Assembly (NCBI GenBank): GCA_035772735.1
Contig: JASDFA010000003.1
Location: 126,099,001 to 126,163,000, forward strand
DNA from: Datura wrightii
Lineage: Eukaryota > Streptophyta > Magnoliopsida > Solanales > Solanaceae
Direction of reading: 5' to 3'
Length of the DNA: 64,000 nucleotides
The position numbers were made by a program, and so were the translations under genes. Below are positions 45,701 to 58,300 of the stretch, piece after piece. How positions within the stretch are numbered: the stretch's first letter is position 1; each line of letters starts with the position of its first letter. Under the pieces are notes generated by a model. The model made no database searches, was not told where the DNA came from, and worked only from the letters and a program-made list of their open reading frames with translations.

Positions 45701-47497
45701 GACCTGGAACTGGCCGCAGTGATCCACGCTCTGAAAATTTGGAGGCATTATCTGTATGGCGTCCATGTAGACATTTTCACAGATCATAAAAGTCTGCAAT
45801 ACATTTTCACATAGAGGGAGTTAAATCTGCGGCAACGTCGCTGGTTAGAATTGTTGAAAGACTATGATGTAAATATTCTCTATCATCCAGGAAAAGCTAA
45901 TGTAGTAGCAGATGCCCTGAGCCGTAAGTCAATGGGGAGTTTGGCGTATTTGCGGCCCGAGAAGCGGGAATTAGCCAAGGAAATTCATCAACTAGCTGGG
46001 TTAGCCATTCGAGTAGTGGAGACAGAAAATAACAGAGCAGTGATTCAGAATTCTGCCGAGTCATCACTAGTTACAGAGGTAAAAGAACGGCAGTACGAGG
46101 ACCCTGACTTAGTCCAGCTCAGAGATAGAATTCAGGAATGTAAAGAGTCAGATTTCCAAGTGACTGAAAATGAAGTACTACGTTATGGGGGCCGTTTATG
46201 TGTCCCGAATGTTTCAGGGCTTCACCAGCAGATCATGCATGAGGTACATTACGCTCGTTATTCCCTTCATCCAGGAGCAACGAAAATGTACCACGATATC
46301 AGAGACATTTACTGGTGGCCAGGTATGAAATCTGAAATAGCCGAATTTGTATCTAGATGTCCTAACTGCCAGCAGGTGAAAGCGGAGCACCAGAAACCGG
46401 GCGGTCTGACGCAGGATATAGCTGTGCCTATGTGGAAATGGGAAGCGATAAATATGGATTTTGTAACAGGATTACCCCGTACCAGACGCAGAAATGATTC
46501 CATTTGGGTAATAGTAGACAGGCTAACAAAATCAGCTCATTTCCTACCAGTGAAGGCTACCTTCTCAGCTGAGGATTATGCCGAATTATATATCAGAGAA
46601 ATAGTTAGATTACATGGAGTGCCGGTATCTATTATTTCAGACAGGGGAGCACAATTCACAGCTAGATTTTGGCAGTCGTTCCAGAGGGGTCTGGGAACAC
46701 AGATCAATTTGAGCACAGCATTCCACCCTCAGACAGATGGACAGGCTGAGCGAACTATCCAAACGCTCGAAGATATGCTACGGGCGTGCGTACTAGATTT
46801 TGGGGGTAGCTGGGATGAACATCTGTCGCTGATTGAATTTGCTTATAATAACAGCTACCATTCAACTATTCAGATGACGCCTTTCGAGGCATTATACGGG
46901 CGAAAATGTAGATCGCCGGTGGGCTGGTTTGAAATGGGAGAATCAGCATTAGTTGGCCCAGACATTGTTCGGCAGTCTGAGGAAAAGATAAAGCTAATCC
47001 GAGAACGTTTACTGACTGCTCAGAGCCGCCAGAAGTCGTATGCAGATATGCAGCGTAGAAATCTAGAATTTGCGGTAAGTGACTGGGTATACCTGAAGGT
47101 GTCTCCGATGAAAGGGGTCATGAGATTTGGCAAGAAAGGCAAGCTTAGCCCAAGATTCATTGGGCCATATCAGATTCGGCGAAGAATAGGTCGAGTTGCA
47201 TACGAGTTGAACTTGCCTCCAGAGTTAGCATCTGTTCACCCAGTGTTCCATGTTTCTATGTTAAGGAAGTTCGTAGGGGACCCTTCTACAGTAGTTCCGG
47301 TTCAAGATGTCCAGGTCACAGAAGAGTTAGCATATGAAGAAGTTCCCGTAGCTATCTTAGACAGACAGATTCGCAGGTTGAGAACTAAAGATGTTGCATC
47401 TGTCAAAGTATTGTGGCGTAACAGGAATCATGAGGAAATGACGTGGGAAGCAGAAGAAGATATGAAAGTTAGATACCCTCACCTATTTCAGGCCTAG
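42714..47497 (+). pseudogene. gag-pol polyprotein of gypsy copy 2, nearly intact
   Basis: ATG at 42714, just after a splice-acceptor-like CTCACAG. Gag domain about 43070-43560 (TWSSFSEAFLDHYLP block), CCHC knuckle 43856-43897, protease Asp at 44147 (ID-P-G). Reverse transcriptase has FIDD at 45155-45160. RNase H has Asp, Glu and Asp in the VYCDAS, DLELAA and FTDHKS blocks. Integrase has an HHCC finger and Asp, Asp, Glu in MDFVTG, SDRGAQF and QAER. A chromodomain-like tail (VKVLWRNR...EMTWEAEEDM) ends at 47497. Lesions: TAG at 43062, a frameshift at about 43670-43692, TAG at 45488 and TAG at 45812. Copy 1 has CAG at the last two positions. Confidence 0.93.
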
Positions 47498-47747
47498 TCA
47501 GGCGACAGGTATGTCCGTATTATTACTTATGCAGTACCTTATGGTTGTATGTCTGTGAATGATAAAGAGTGATATTTAGTTATCCAGTGGATCCTAGAAT
47601 ATTATGTGCAGTGCCTGTGTTGGACTTTTCTGCATTTCAGGTTTTTGTTATAGTCCATATTACAGGGGAAACTCTGCCGAAATTTTTCTAGAAAATAAAG
47701 TAAGTAGTCCTATAGATAACAGTGTACATTCGAGGACGAATGTTCTT

Positions 47748-47759
47748 AAGGGGGGAGAA
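47748..47759 (+). other. Polypurine tract of gypsy copy 2
   Basis: AAGGGGGGAGAA directly before the 3' LTR start TGTTATAC at 47760. Confidence 0.9.
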
Positions 47760-50228
47760 TGTTATACCCCGTAGAATTTCCGGCACCTAGACGACCTATT
47801 CGCACGTTTGTTAAGCATAGTAGAAGGCCATACGTGCTAGAGAAAGGCCGAGAAAAAGATCGGACGAGAAACCCATCGAACCATCGCGGGAGGAGCCGAG
47901 GCAGAGCCCCTCCGCGATGGCAGCGTGTCACGGAGGTGAGGCCTCCGCGATGGATCCGTGACACGTTGCCCAAGTTTAGGCCCAAGTATATAAAGCCCCA
48001 CTTCGGTTTTAATTGGTAAAAACATGTTATAAATTCCAGAGAGCAGAGAAAACCGGCAGAGGGAGAAAAGAAACGAAGGAAATTAAATAATTTTCGTCCG
48101 ATTACGCTGCTAAACGCTGCCCAAACTCAAATTAACCCCAGATACTGAGGTATTTAGCAGCAGAGAGCATTCCTACGGATTTAGTTTCGTGAAATACGGC
48201 CGACGAATCGACGAGCCACCGAACTAAGGTAAGTAGAATTGCTCTAAATTAATGTCTATGTGTTCCTAGCTGAGAAGTGAATATTTCTCCCTTCTGGACC
48301 GCTGAAAAATAACGAGTTTTCGACCGTTTTTTGAAAGGTTAAAGTTGGGATAAATATATATATCTAAAGTGACAATTTCTCCCGAATATTAATGTATTTA
48401 GTTCTAATTGACGTGTATATGAATGTAGTTGTGAGAAACAGCAGAAGTACCGACGGAAATCACATCGGTCAGTCGGGTACTCAGAAACCAGGTATGTAAA
48501 GTTATTCTTTCGGCAAGCCAGGAAGTACAGCTTAGAAAGTAAATAGAATAAAGGCTATTAACCGATACCCAGCGTACAAGAATGATTTTAGTACAGTTTC
48601 CAGTAAGCATGCTAGTATATTAATCACGTATCATGCGATAATCAGAATAGTAAATATTCGGGCAATACGTAGTACATCTGTAGAGATTGTATCCAGTAGT
48701 AGATGGTACATTTTATGTTATTGAGCTATATCCAGATATAATCAGATAGACAGATAAAGGCCAGGTAGCAGTTAGTCCAGCAATCAGAAATAGTGTAAAA
48801 CAGAATATAGTATCAGTTATTTAATACAAACTGGCCTTGAGATACAAGAAGAGAATATGATTAGTATTTTTTCATTTAAGCATGCTTGCTGTGTATGTGT
48901 TTTGTATGTTGAGACTTGTTGTGGCATGTGGGCACCCTTTAGCATCCCCACCGCCCCTGGGTTATAGCTGTGTCGATACCAGATTCAGATACTGCTACCA
49001 GCTGGGCGATGCCGTCCGACTAAAGGACGATGATGGCCGACCACCATGATAATACGGTCCAGACCACCCTGCTTGCAGGGGTAGTTCAGTTTACTCTGCG
49101 CAGAGCTAGCACACCCTGTTTACAGGGGCAGACCACTCTGTATGCACACCTGTGCCCAGAGGCAGGAGTCTTCGGACTCAGACACAGTTTATTGTCAGAG
49201 GCCAAGGCCTGAGCTACGTACCCAAGGGGGCTGGTAGTAGGAGCTCACAGTTATCAGATGAGTGGAGTGACTTGTTTTTGGTTGGTTTAGACCCGGGTAG
49301 GGTAAATAGATTGCTTGCTTGGTTGGCACCTTCCGGATTATGGGGGTCGGTCAAGTATTGTGTGTATTATTATGTATATTGATATGTGCTAGTAGATACT
49401 GATAGATAGAAGGACGACACATCTTCAGGTACGCTCAGTTAGTTACAGAATGTATAAACTCTCCCCAGTTATCCTCAGCTAGATAGACTCAGCTACTTCT
49501 TGCTTAAATGTCATGTTATTGTGCTATTCGTTTCAGTTGCATATTTCAGTTTGCTTTACATGCTCAATACCTGTGGTACTGACGCCCAGCGGGGCGCTGT
49601 ATTGCTTACCTATAGGTACTCACGGATGAGGAGCCGATCCCTCGTGATTCCAGCCAGCCAGTGAGTCATCAGCTCCTGTCATCCAGAGTCTGATTCCCAG
49701 AGGTGTAGCTCCTTTTCTTTTGTTGTGCAGTATGGGTAGGTCGGGGCCCTATCCCAATCATTTCTATTAGTTTCTTACAGTATTCGTAGAGGCTTGCAGT
49801 CTGTATATATTCCCTGTGGTTATTTGAGCCGGTCGTGTGGGGCCGTGTAGTCTGCTGTACCTGTCTTGTATTCCAGTTTATGTTGGCCGTGTGGGGCCTT
49901 AGTTTGACAGTAGTGGTGACTTTGCCGGTCACGTAGTTTTACAGCAAGTCTTGTGTTGAGTTACAGATAACTAGACAGCATGGTGGCCTTGTCGGCCCGC
50001 ATAGGTTCCTTGTTACAGGTCTGTTTCTGGTTAGCTGTTGTTACAGGTACAAATGGCTACAGGCCAGTTGGCCGGAGGCTGTAGTTACAGCCGTTATATA
50101 GCCGATTTGTTTCTTGAAATAGAGCCAAAGCCAGCCAAAGCACCAGATGTGCTCAGGCTGGACCAGTTAGCAGTCCAGAGTCTAGCAGGCACCAAGTGCC
50201 GTCATACCCCCCAAGGTGGGGTGTGACA
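47760..50228 (+). repeat. 3' LTR of gypsy copy 2
   Basis: 2469 bp, nearly identical to 40033-42500. Palindromes at 47881-47920 and 47924-47965, TATA box at 47987-47994, splice donor at 48229. Ends GGGGTGTGACA at 50228. Confidence 0.95.
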
Positions 50229-50233
50229 GTAAG

Positions 50234-52889
50234 GCAGTCATAAAGCTAAATGGAAGCTTTTAAAAATTGAAAATAAGTAGAAAGAAGGGGCAGAAGACTT
50301 AACCTGTAAGCTGGCTTATTCGTAATATGCATCTAACAAAACACTACATGTAATGAGCTACAACTACACAATCATATATTCAAAAGCTATAGCTAGTAGA
50401 CAAGAATACAAACAAGAACCACACCTAACCCTCATAAGCTTGGAAGGTACAATCAACATAAAATAACTCGTTCAGGCCCCCATAAACCCTAGCGAGCACA
50501 CCTCAATCTATATACCCCTATCCAGGTTTCTATGACTACCGATCCCCATGGTCTAAAACTGAGCCCGCTCGGCCCCTAAACTGTAGCTGTGTCCGAGTCT
50601 ACTGTCTGCACCCTGGTCACCAGGATCGACAAGGGGTGTGGTGTAGTGCCGATCGACATAAAAATAGTCTAGCCATGGAATGGACTGCATGAGGACCTGG
50701 GACCCTATCTTCATCCCTCGCGGATGGCATGCCACTCTCTGGAATGACGTCATCTCGCCCCTAGTGGGCATCGACATAGCTAGTAATCCTAGGGTGGTCA
50801 TGGAAGTCTCCTGAGTGAGGAAAAATCCAACCAAGGTGTTGTATTGACATCTCAATCTAGCCACTCAAAAGGCGTAACTAGCCCTCTAAGCCTAACGCCA
50901 CCACTGCTCGCCCCCTAGGATGGTCTGTAAGGCTGCTAGCAGGCACACCATGCACCTGTATCTAATCAGAGGATCTTGATAGTGATCATGATCTCTAATG
51001 GTCTAGACTAAATAGGGCGAGATCTAGAGTGGTCTAACATAACACTAAATATCCTGCCTGGACAACTATAACTCATAAACAACTGCGGGGTCGCGGATGG
51101 CTAACTACTTAGTTCCTCTACTTAGAACAACTATAGGGATGGTACTGGCCGAATATGCTTTTGAGAGATCGACCCCTAATCCTACACAGAGAGCTTACCG
51201 ACATTCTTATCATGTGGATAGTACTATACTAACGTGGTACTACTAGTCCCTTAGACCTCATCTTGGTCTACTCGGATCTTATATTACTTTTATGGGCGAT
51301 TCTTAACCTTACAGACAACTTTATATAGAGTTAGCCACTCCTGGCAATCTTTACCTTATAAGGACCGGCTAGGGTGCTGGCCCGACCTCTAACTATTGAT
51401 AGAGTCCCCTTCCTTAGGGTACCCACGACTCTATTTGACCTGGATGACTGGGCTGGCTTCCTGGGCGACCTGTGTGATAAATGTTAAGTCAACTAGGACT
51501 GACAATCATTGGTAATAGCTAATAGGGTGGCAGGCTGCCACTCAGTTTACCAGACAACCCTAGGCTGCTAACTCTAAAATATGGTCTTCCTATCTAAATT
51601 TCTAGCCCTGGGGCATGGGAATATGCCAATGGCCTCTAGGCGTGCTTTCCTGACAATACAGGCGCCAAAGTAGTAGTCAAACCACCTAACTGCGCCCATG
51701 TTGTTCAACTTACTAGCTCAGGCTCGATAACTCTCACGAGCTTCTAAGGTCTAGGCCTGGCGATAAAACATACACCTCTACTAATACAATGAACTAGAGA
51801 ATAGAGGAGTTTCTATGACGTTTCTAGCGCATATAACACTTAACATGTTCCTTCTCGATGAGAGATACTGCGGTATAATCTATATACGTTTTCTAGCAGC
51901 TAACCACAACTTATAAAACCGTAATCTACTGATAGCAGCTAAATCACAACATATCTGATCTTTATATACCAGCAACAACTAATTACAACATATCTAATCA
52001 CAATTTAATGGTAGAAACTATCTATGGCACATGGAATCATTATTTTTATTCGAGAACATAAGTCGTAACACTGAACGATGAGAATACTTGTCGAGGGTTA
52101 GGCCTTACATACCTCGACTGTCATTTCCTGAATAACCGATGAGTTTCAACTTATATTTGCCAGCTCCCTTCAGCTGTAACCGTTATATTGGGACAAAAAG
52201 ACAAATTTCAATACCAAATTTGGCGTAAAACGATAACTTTTGTTATTAATAGAGACTATAATTTAACTACGTAAAATACGGCTGAAAACTTATAATCTCC
52301 TGAGAGTTCAGAAGGGAGAAATGCTTACTTGAAGTCCGTGATCATATAGAAATCATTTTGGAAAAATTCTGACAATTTTGGCTCAGCGGAGTTACGATTC
52401 GCCGAGCGAATTTCATAAAAATAACTCCGTAGTAATGCTCCCTGCGGGCTTAAACTTTAATAGCCGAAGTTAATTTGAATTTTAACGATGTTTGATAGTG
52501 TAATCAGATGAAAACCCAAAGAAACTTGCGTGCCCTATACTTTCTGGCCGTGGGAAATATAACAAATGAAATGAGTCAACAAAGGCTTGATATATATAGG
52601 CTAAGGGCGGTGGCGGGGGGTGCCACACCCGCCCAAAGCGTCACAACTACCCCCTCGTTGCGCCTCCCATTGAGGCAGCAAGCTTGGCATGTCGCGCCTC
52701 TCAAGGCGCCAGCAGGCCTGGCGCACCGCGCTGGCCAGTGCGCTGCTGGTTGGTTTATTGTGCTAGCCGTGTGCACGATGTTCCTTCTCGACCTGAATTT
52801 TGGGGGTTTTCTCCATTCGTTGCATTCTCTTTATTCCTTACGAATCTACGCGTACGCTTACTAATCATTAACTTTTACGGGGTGTAACA
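50234..52889 (-). repeat. 3' LTR of minus-strand gypsy element, right part
   Basis: Continues the LTR after the nested copy 2 and ends GGTGTAACA at 52889 (LTR start on the minus strand). Homologous to 55931-57535 and 57990-60673. Contains GC-rich palindromes (52694-52709 and 52728-52743) about 100-150 nt upstream, in LTR orientation, of TATATATA at 52591-52598. Confidence 0.85.
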
Positions 52890-52902
52890 TTCTTCCCCCC
52901 TT
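52890..52902 (-). other. Polypurine tract of minus-strand gypsy element
   Basis: AAGGGGGGAAGAA on the minus strand, directly before the LTR start TGTTACACCCCG. The adjoining TTTGAGGACGAATG block matches the same position in copies 1 and 2. Confidence 0.85.
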
Positions 52903-53190
52903 AGAAACATTCGTCCTCAAATGACAACTTTAATTTACAGGAGTTTTAACTCTTGTAACTATTAATTTTGAAAAATTTTGGCAGAGTCTCCCTTGTAATA
53001 TGGACTATATGAAAACCCTGAAACGTAGAAAAGTCCAATACACACATTTCATATGACACTATAACAACTATTTCACAACAAGATTGTAGTTGACTGAATA
53101 GTACTGACAACATAAGCAATAAATTAGCACCTGAATGATAACATCATCTGAACTATATAATAATCCTGGAACAAATAGGTATATCTAAGG

Positions 53191-53470
53191 CTCACATCAT
53201 CCTCACCTAGGTCGTTGCTTCCTTATTCTTGTTTCTCTATAATTCTTTGATAGAGACCACATCGGTAGTCCTTAACTTGTGAACCTGCCGATCTAATACG
53301 GCGACTGGAACCTCTTAGTGGGTTAATTTCCCAGTAACCTGAACGTCCTTAACTATAACAACTCGGGACAGGCCACCTATGCCCTTTCGCAACATCGACA
53401 TGTGAAAGCTGAAAGGACCGGTTCTAGTTCTGGAGGCAATTCCAACTCGTATGCCCCGGTCTAACTACCC
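53191..53470 (-). pseudogene. pol C-terminal remnant of minus-strand gypsy element
   Basis: Minus-strand blocks match the end of gypsy pol: AYELELPPELEPV, MSMLRKGIGG, VPVAVLDRQVHKLRTTDVVSIK. They correspond to YELNLPPELASVHPV...RRLRTKD in copy 2. Several stops and substitutions, for example a stop where Trp of VLWRN is expected. The upstream part of pol is absent. Confidence 0.8.
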
Positions 53471-55354
53471 TTAATTTACCTACTTTAAGTCATCATATAG
53501 GGGAATTACATTTCTATCCATTATAGGTCTCCGGGCATCTGACTTGTGTGCTGTGTTTAGCCATTTGTTTGGATACGAGAGGTTATACTTAAGTTGGCAT
53601 GTGTCCTTATCTGTTCTGACGCCTTTTCTAGAACTTAGTTGTAAATTGCGCTTCTTTGTCAGAGTTTATTAGGTGCTTGGCCTCCACGTAACCCAACTAT
53701 TTCTTGAATATTTAACTTGGCATAAGCTCTAACTACAACATAATTCCACCTGGGGAAACACAGATTTCTCTCATTAGCCTCTATGTACTGACTCGAATGA
53801 GGTCAAGTTACACCTGGTATGAGATAACCTCGTAACTGTATTCATGTTAACTACCTTTCACTACCTTGCAGGCACGACCACCTCCTATATTGGCCTGCTC
53901 AGTTCCTGCTATCTCGTCTTTTCTGTCTTGTCACTGGAGTTCTATCGCTATGATTCAATGATATCTTCTATTTTCCATTCCCTCAGTAGGTCTCTCTTTT
54001 TGACCCATTGCATTTTCGTTAAATTCTGGGAGTAACGGACACATGCATCTTAGTTATGGTCTGCTATTTGATGTTCTGCCACCCTTGGAACGTAGATTCA
54101 ACCTCTGGGTCGTATGACTCCGCCCCTGTTATCTTGAGGGCCAATGACTTCCTAATGGGCCTTGTTTCTAGGTTGTACTAGGTTAGAGTCCTCTATGTCG
54201 AAATTTCTTTACCTCCTCAACTAGTGGGAATACCACAACATACTAGGCTACAACCTTAATATCTCTTATTTATCAGTCCGATGCTTAGTTCTGAACATTC
54301 GGCGGTGATCCTATACTTTGTCAACCTGGAGGTGATTCTGTTTCCCTCTAGGGTTAAATACTTATGCATTTCTGCTTGCTCCCTTGGACTGAGCTCTGGA
54401 ATTCGTACCTTCTACCTCATAGTGCCAAGGATATTACCAACCAGGTCTACTGACCTATATTCCTTCTGACTAGCACTCGGGTCTATTTTGCTCATATGAT
54501 CTCCCTGTTATTCGATATCACAAACTAAGGCCATAACCATTATCTTGCAGGTATGCTCTACCTTCACTAGCATACTGCATCGAAGTCATCTTATTTCTAA
54601 CCTGGACCTTACTATTGCGGGGAGTCTATTGCTGATAGACTCTCTCACATGCGCTTGAGTACTACTAGCAACCTTGTCCGTCTTCTTGTTTCACTACCGC
54701 GAAGGTCTAGGTAACTCTGTAAACATTAGGGGTCTTAACCACTCTTTAATCTTTCTCGAAGTCAACAATTCTAGCCCTCCTTTACTCTTTATTTTGTACA
54801 ACATGGCATTGCTACCTATGCTTCCTGTTGTACTCGCACGATCCTTTGTGTGTTTCGGGTAATCCAATGCCACTTGTCCTCCCTATCTAATTCTACATAT
54901 GTAGTAGATAAGTTAACTTATATGTATACCATACTCCTGACCTCCTATTTTGATGCCGCAGGGAGAACTAGGGATGGCACTGGCGTATATATCACATTAT
55001 GAGGTTTCTAGTACCTCGGGAGGGGTGATGGGGAAATGTAAAAGACGTCTACTCCCGCCGTTAGGCTAACCATCCCCCAACTTTGGCGCCTCGCTGGTAT
55101 CTCCTGCTGCTGCTATAGTTATCTTGCATCTGGCTGGAGTCTGTCTTATATTGAATATTATTCTAGACAGACATAACAATAAAAGCTTAGGGACTCAACC
55201 CTATACAACTCCGCTCTATAGCACGATCTTAGAAGAAAGAGGAGTAACCATACTATTATGCCTCGTAGCCTCCTGCTTATAGAATATGGTGCACACATAT
55301 TTATAAGCAAAACTCTATTAGACATGACTTGCAGGATCCTTAGGATACGAACTT
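53471..55354 (-). other. Remaining internal region of minus-strand gypsy element, no recognisable coding
   Basis: About 1.9 kb between the pol remnant and the primer site. The part next to the primer site (about 55140-55354) resembles the leader of gypsy copy 2 (GCTATAGAGCGG, GGAGGCTACGAGGCAT blocks). No gag, protease, reverse transcriptase or integrase motif is recognised further in. Internal deletion and rearrangement seem likely. Confidence 0.5.
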
Positions 55355-55366
55355 CTCTGATATCAA
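55355..55366 (-). other. Primer-binding site of minus-strand gypsy element
   Basis: TTGATATCAGAG on the minus strand, just inside the LTR end at 55370. Initiator tRNA-Met type with one G-to-A change against TTGGTATCAGAG. Confidence 0.78.
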
Positions 55367-55369
55367 GTT

Positions 55370-58300
55370 TGTCACGCCCCACCTTAGGAGGCATGACTGG
55401 CACCTAGTGCCACACTAGGATCTGACTGACCTGGCTAGGCTTATGCACGTCTAGTGCCAGCTTGCGACTTACTTCAAGAAAAACAACGAGCTATCTCTCG
55501 GCTGTAAATATAGCCTCCGATCGACAAGGTCGTATAGCCACCTATAAATGAAAATAACAAACCAAAATAGGTAATGGAAGGGATCCTATGTGGGCCGACA
55601 AGGCCAGCATGCTGTCTAGTTATAACGGAAATAAAGACAAGCTACTATACTAGGCCCCACACAGCCAACATACAACTAACTGACTGACAACTGTAGTCTG
55701 CAAGCCTGTAAGAATACAAATAGTGGTTGGAACAAGACCCCGGCCTATCCAAAATGCTATACAATGGAAATACAAAAATCTCTACAACCTGGTGACTCCG
55801 AACGAAAGGAGCTGGCCCAACTGCAGACTCGGAACAACTACTACTAAAGATTCTTAACTCTGTCTGTCTAAACCCGCAGGCAAGTAATGTAGTGCCCCAT
55901 AATTGGGCGTCAGTATAATATATACCGAAAATTTTTAAGGCAGTCATAAAGCTGAATGGAAGCTGTTAAAAATTGAAAATAAGTAGAAAGAAAGTGCAGA
56001 AGACTTAACCTATAAGCTGGCTTATTCTTAATTTTCATCTTCCAAAACACTACATGTACATGAGCTACAACTGCACAATCATATATTCATAAGCTATAGC
56101 TAGTAGACAAGAATACAAATAAGAACCTTACCTAGTCCTCATAAGCCTGGAAGGTACAATCAACATAAAATAACTCGCTTGGGCCCCCATAAGCCCTAGC
56201 GAGCACACCTTAATCTATATACCCCTATCCAGGTTTCTATGACTCTACTGGTACTATAGCCAACCTACCAATCCCCTGGGTCTACAATTGAGCCCGCTAG
56301 GCCCCTGAACTGTAGCTGTCTCTGAGTCCGGTAGACTCCTGCTGTCTGCACCCCGGGCACCAGGCTCGACAAGGGGCGTGGTGTAATCCCGATCGGCATA
56401 AAAATAGTCTATCTATGGAATGGACTGTATGAGGACAGGTACCCCATCTCATCCCTCGCGGACGGCATGCTGCTCTCTGGTACAACGTCATCTCGCCCCT
56501 AGCGGGCGTCAACATAGCTAGTAACCCTGGGGTGGTCATGGAATGCTCCTGAGTGAGGGAAACCCCAACCAAGGTGCTGTACTAACATCTCAATCTAGCC
56601 ACTCGAAAGGTGTAACTAGCCTTCTAGGCCTAACGCCACCACTGCTCCCCACCGGGATGGTCTGTAAGGCTGCTAGCAGGCACACCATGCACCTGTATCT
56701 AATCAGAGGATCTTGATAGTGATCATGATCTCTAATGGTCTAGACTAAATAGGGCGAGATCTAGAGTGGTCTAACATAACTCTAAATGTCCTGCCTGGAC
56801 AACTATAACTCATAAACAACTGCGGGGTCGCGTATGGCTAACTACTTAGTTCCTCTACTTAGAACAACTGTAGGGCTGGTACTGGCCGAATATGATTTTG
56901 AGCGATCGACCCCTAATCCTACACAGGAAGCTTACCGACATTCTTATCCTATGGATAGTACTGTACAAACATGGTACTACTAGTCCCTTAGACCTCATCT
57001 TGGTCTACTCGGATCTTATATTACTTTTATGGGAAATTCTTTACCTTACAGACAACTTTATATATAGTTATCCACTCATGGCAATCTTTACCTTATAAAA
57101 ACCGGCTAGGGCGCTGGCCCGATCTCTAACTATTGACAAGGTCCCCTTCCTTAGGGTACCCACGACTCTATTTGGCCTGGATGACTGGGCTGGCTTTCTG
57201 GGCAACCTGTGTGATAAATGTTAAGTCAACTAGGACTAACAATCAATAGCTAATAGGGTGGCAGACTGCCACTTAATTTACCAAACAACCCTAGGCTTCT
57301 AACTCTAAAATATGGTCTTCCTATCTAAATTTCTAGCCCTGGGGCATGCGAATACGCCAATGGCCTCTAGGCGTGCTTTCCTGACAATACAGGCGCCAAA
57401 CTGGTAGTCAAACCGCCTAACTGCACCCATGCTATTCAACTTACTAGCTTAGGCTCGATAACTCTCACGAGCTTCTAAGGTCTAGGCCTGACGATAAAAA
57501 ATACACCCCTACTAATACAATGAACTAGAGAATAAAACAAATCAATGAGCTATCCCTCGACTGTAAACATAACTTCCGACCGATAAGGCCGTATAGCCAC
57601 CTGTAAATGAAAACAGCTAACCACAACAGGTAATGGAAGGGATCTTATGTGGGCCGACAAGGTCACTATGTTGTCCAGTTATAACGAAAATAAAGACAAG
57701 CTACTATACTAGGCCACACATGGCCAACATACAACTAACTGACTGACAATGTAGTCTACAAACCTTTAAGAATACAAATAGTGGTCGGGACAGGGCCCCT
57801 ACCTACCCAAACTGCTATACAATGGAAATACAAAAATCTCTACAACCTGGCGACTCCGAATGAAAGGAGCTGGCCCAACTGTGGACTCAGAACAGCTGCT
57901 ATTGATGATCCTGAACTATGTCTTCTAAATCTGCCGGCAAGTAATGCAGCGCCCCATAATTTGGCGTCAGTACAATATGTACCGAATATGTAAGGCAGTC
58001 ATAAAGTTGAATGGAAGCTTTTAAAAATTGAAAATAAGTAGAAAGAAGGGGCAGAAGACTTAACCTGTAAGCTGGCTTATTCGTAATATGCATCTAACAA
58101 AACACTACATGTAATGATCGACAACTGCACAATCATATATTCATAAGCTATAGCTAGTAGACAAGAATACAAACAAGAACCTCACCTAGCCCTCATAAGC
58201 CTGGAAGGTACAATCAACATAAAATAACTCGCTCGGGCCCCCATAAGCCCTAGCGAGCACACCTCAATCTATATACCCCTATCCAGGTTTCTATGACTCT

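Larger units (their letters stand above)
40033..50228 (+). mobile_element. Complete Ty3/gypsy chromodomain-type element, copy 2
   Basis: Full structure: 5' LTR 40033-42500, initiator-Met primer site 42505-42516, gag-pol 42714-47497, polypurine tract 47748-47759, 3' LTR 47760-50228. Exact 5-bp duplication GTAAG at 40028-40032 and 50229-50233. It sits inside the LTR of the minus-strand gypsy element. The paralogous LTR at about 57985 shows the uninterrupted sequence ATATGTAAGGCAGTC. Same family as the element at 1-16796. The two LTRs differ by a few percent at most by eye. Not autonomous now: gag-pol has three stops and one frameshift. Confidence 0.95.

Noticed and set aside
52508..52887. Overlapping ORFs in the GC-rich part of the minus-strand gypsy LTR (also 60370-60671)
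   Set aside because: Their length is explained by high GC over the palindromes; both lie in LTR promoter DNA and repeat because the LTR repeats.
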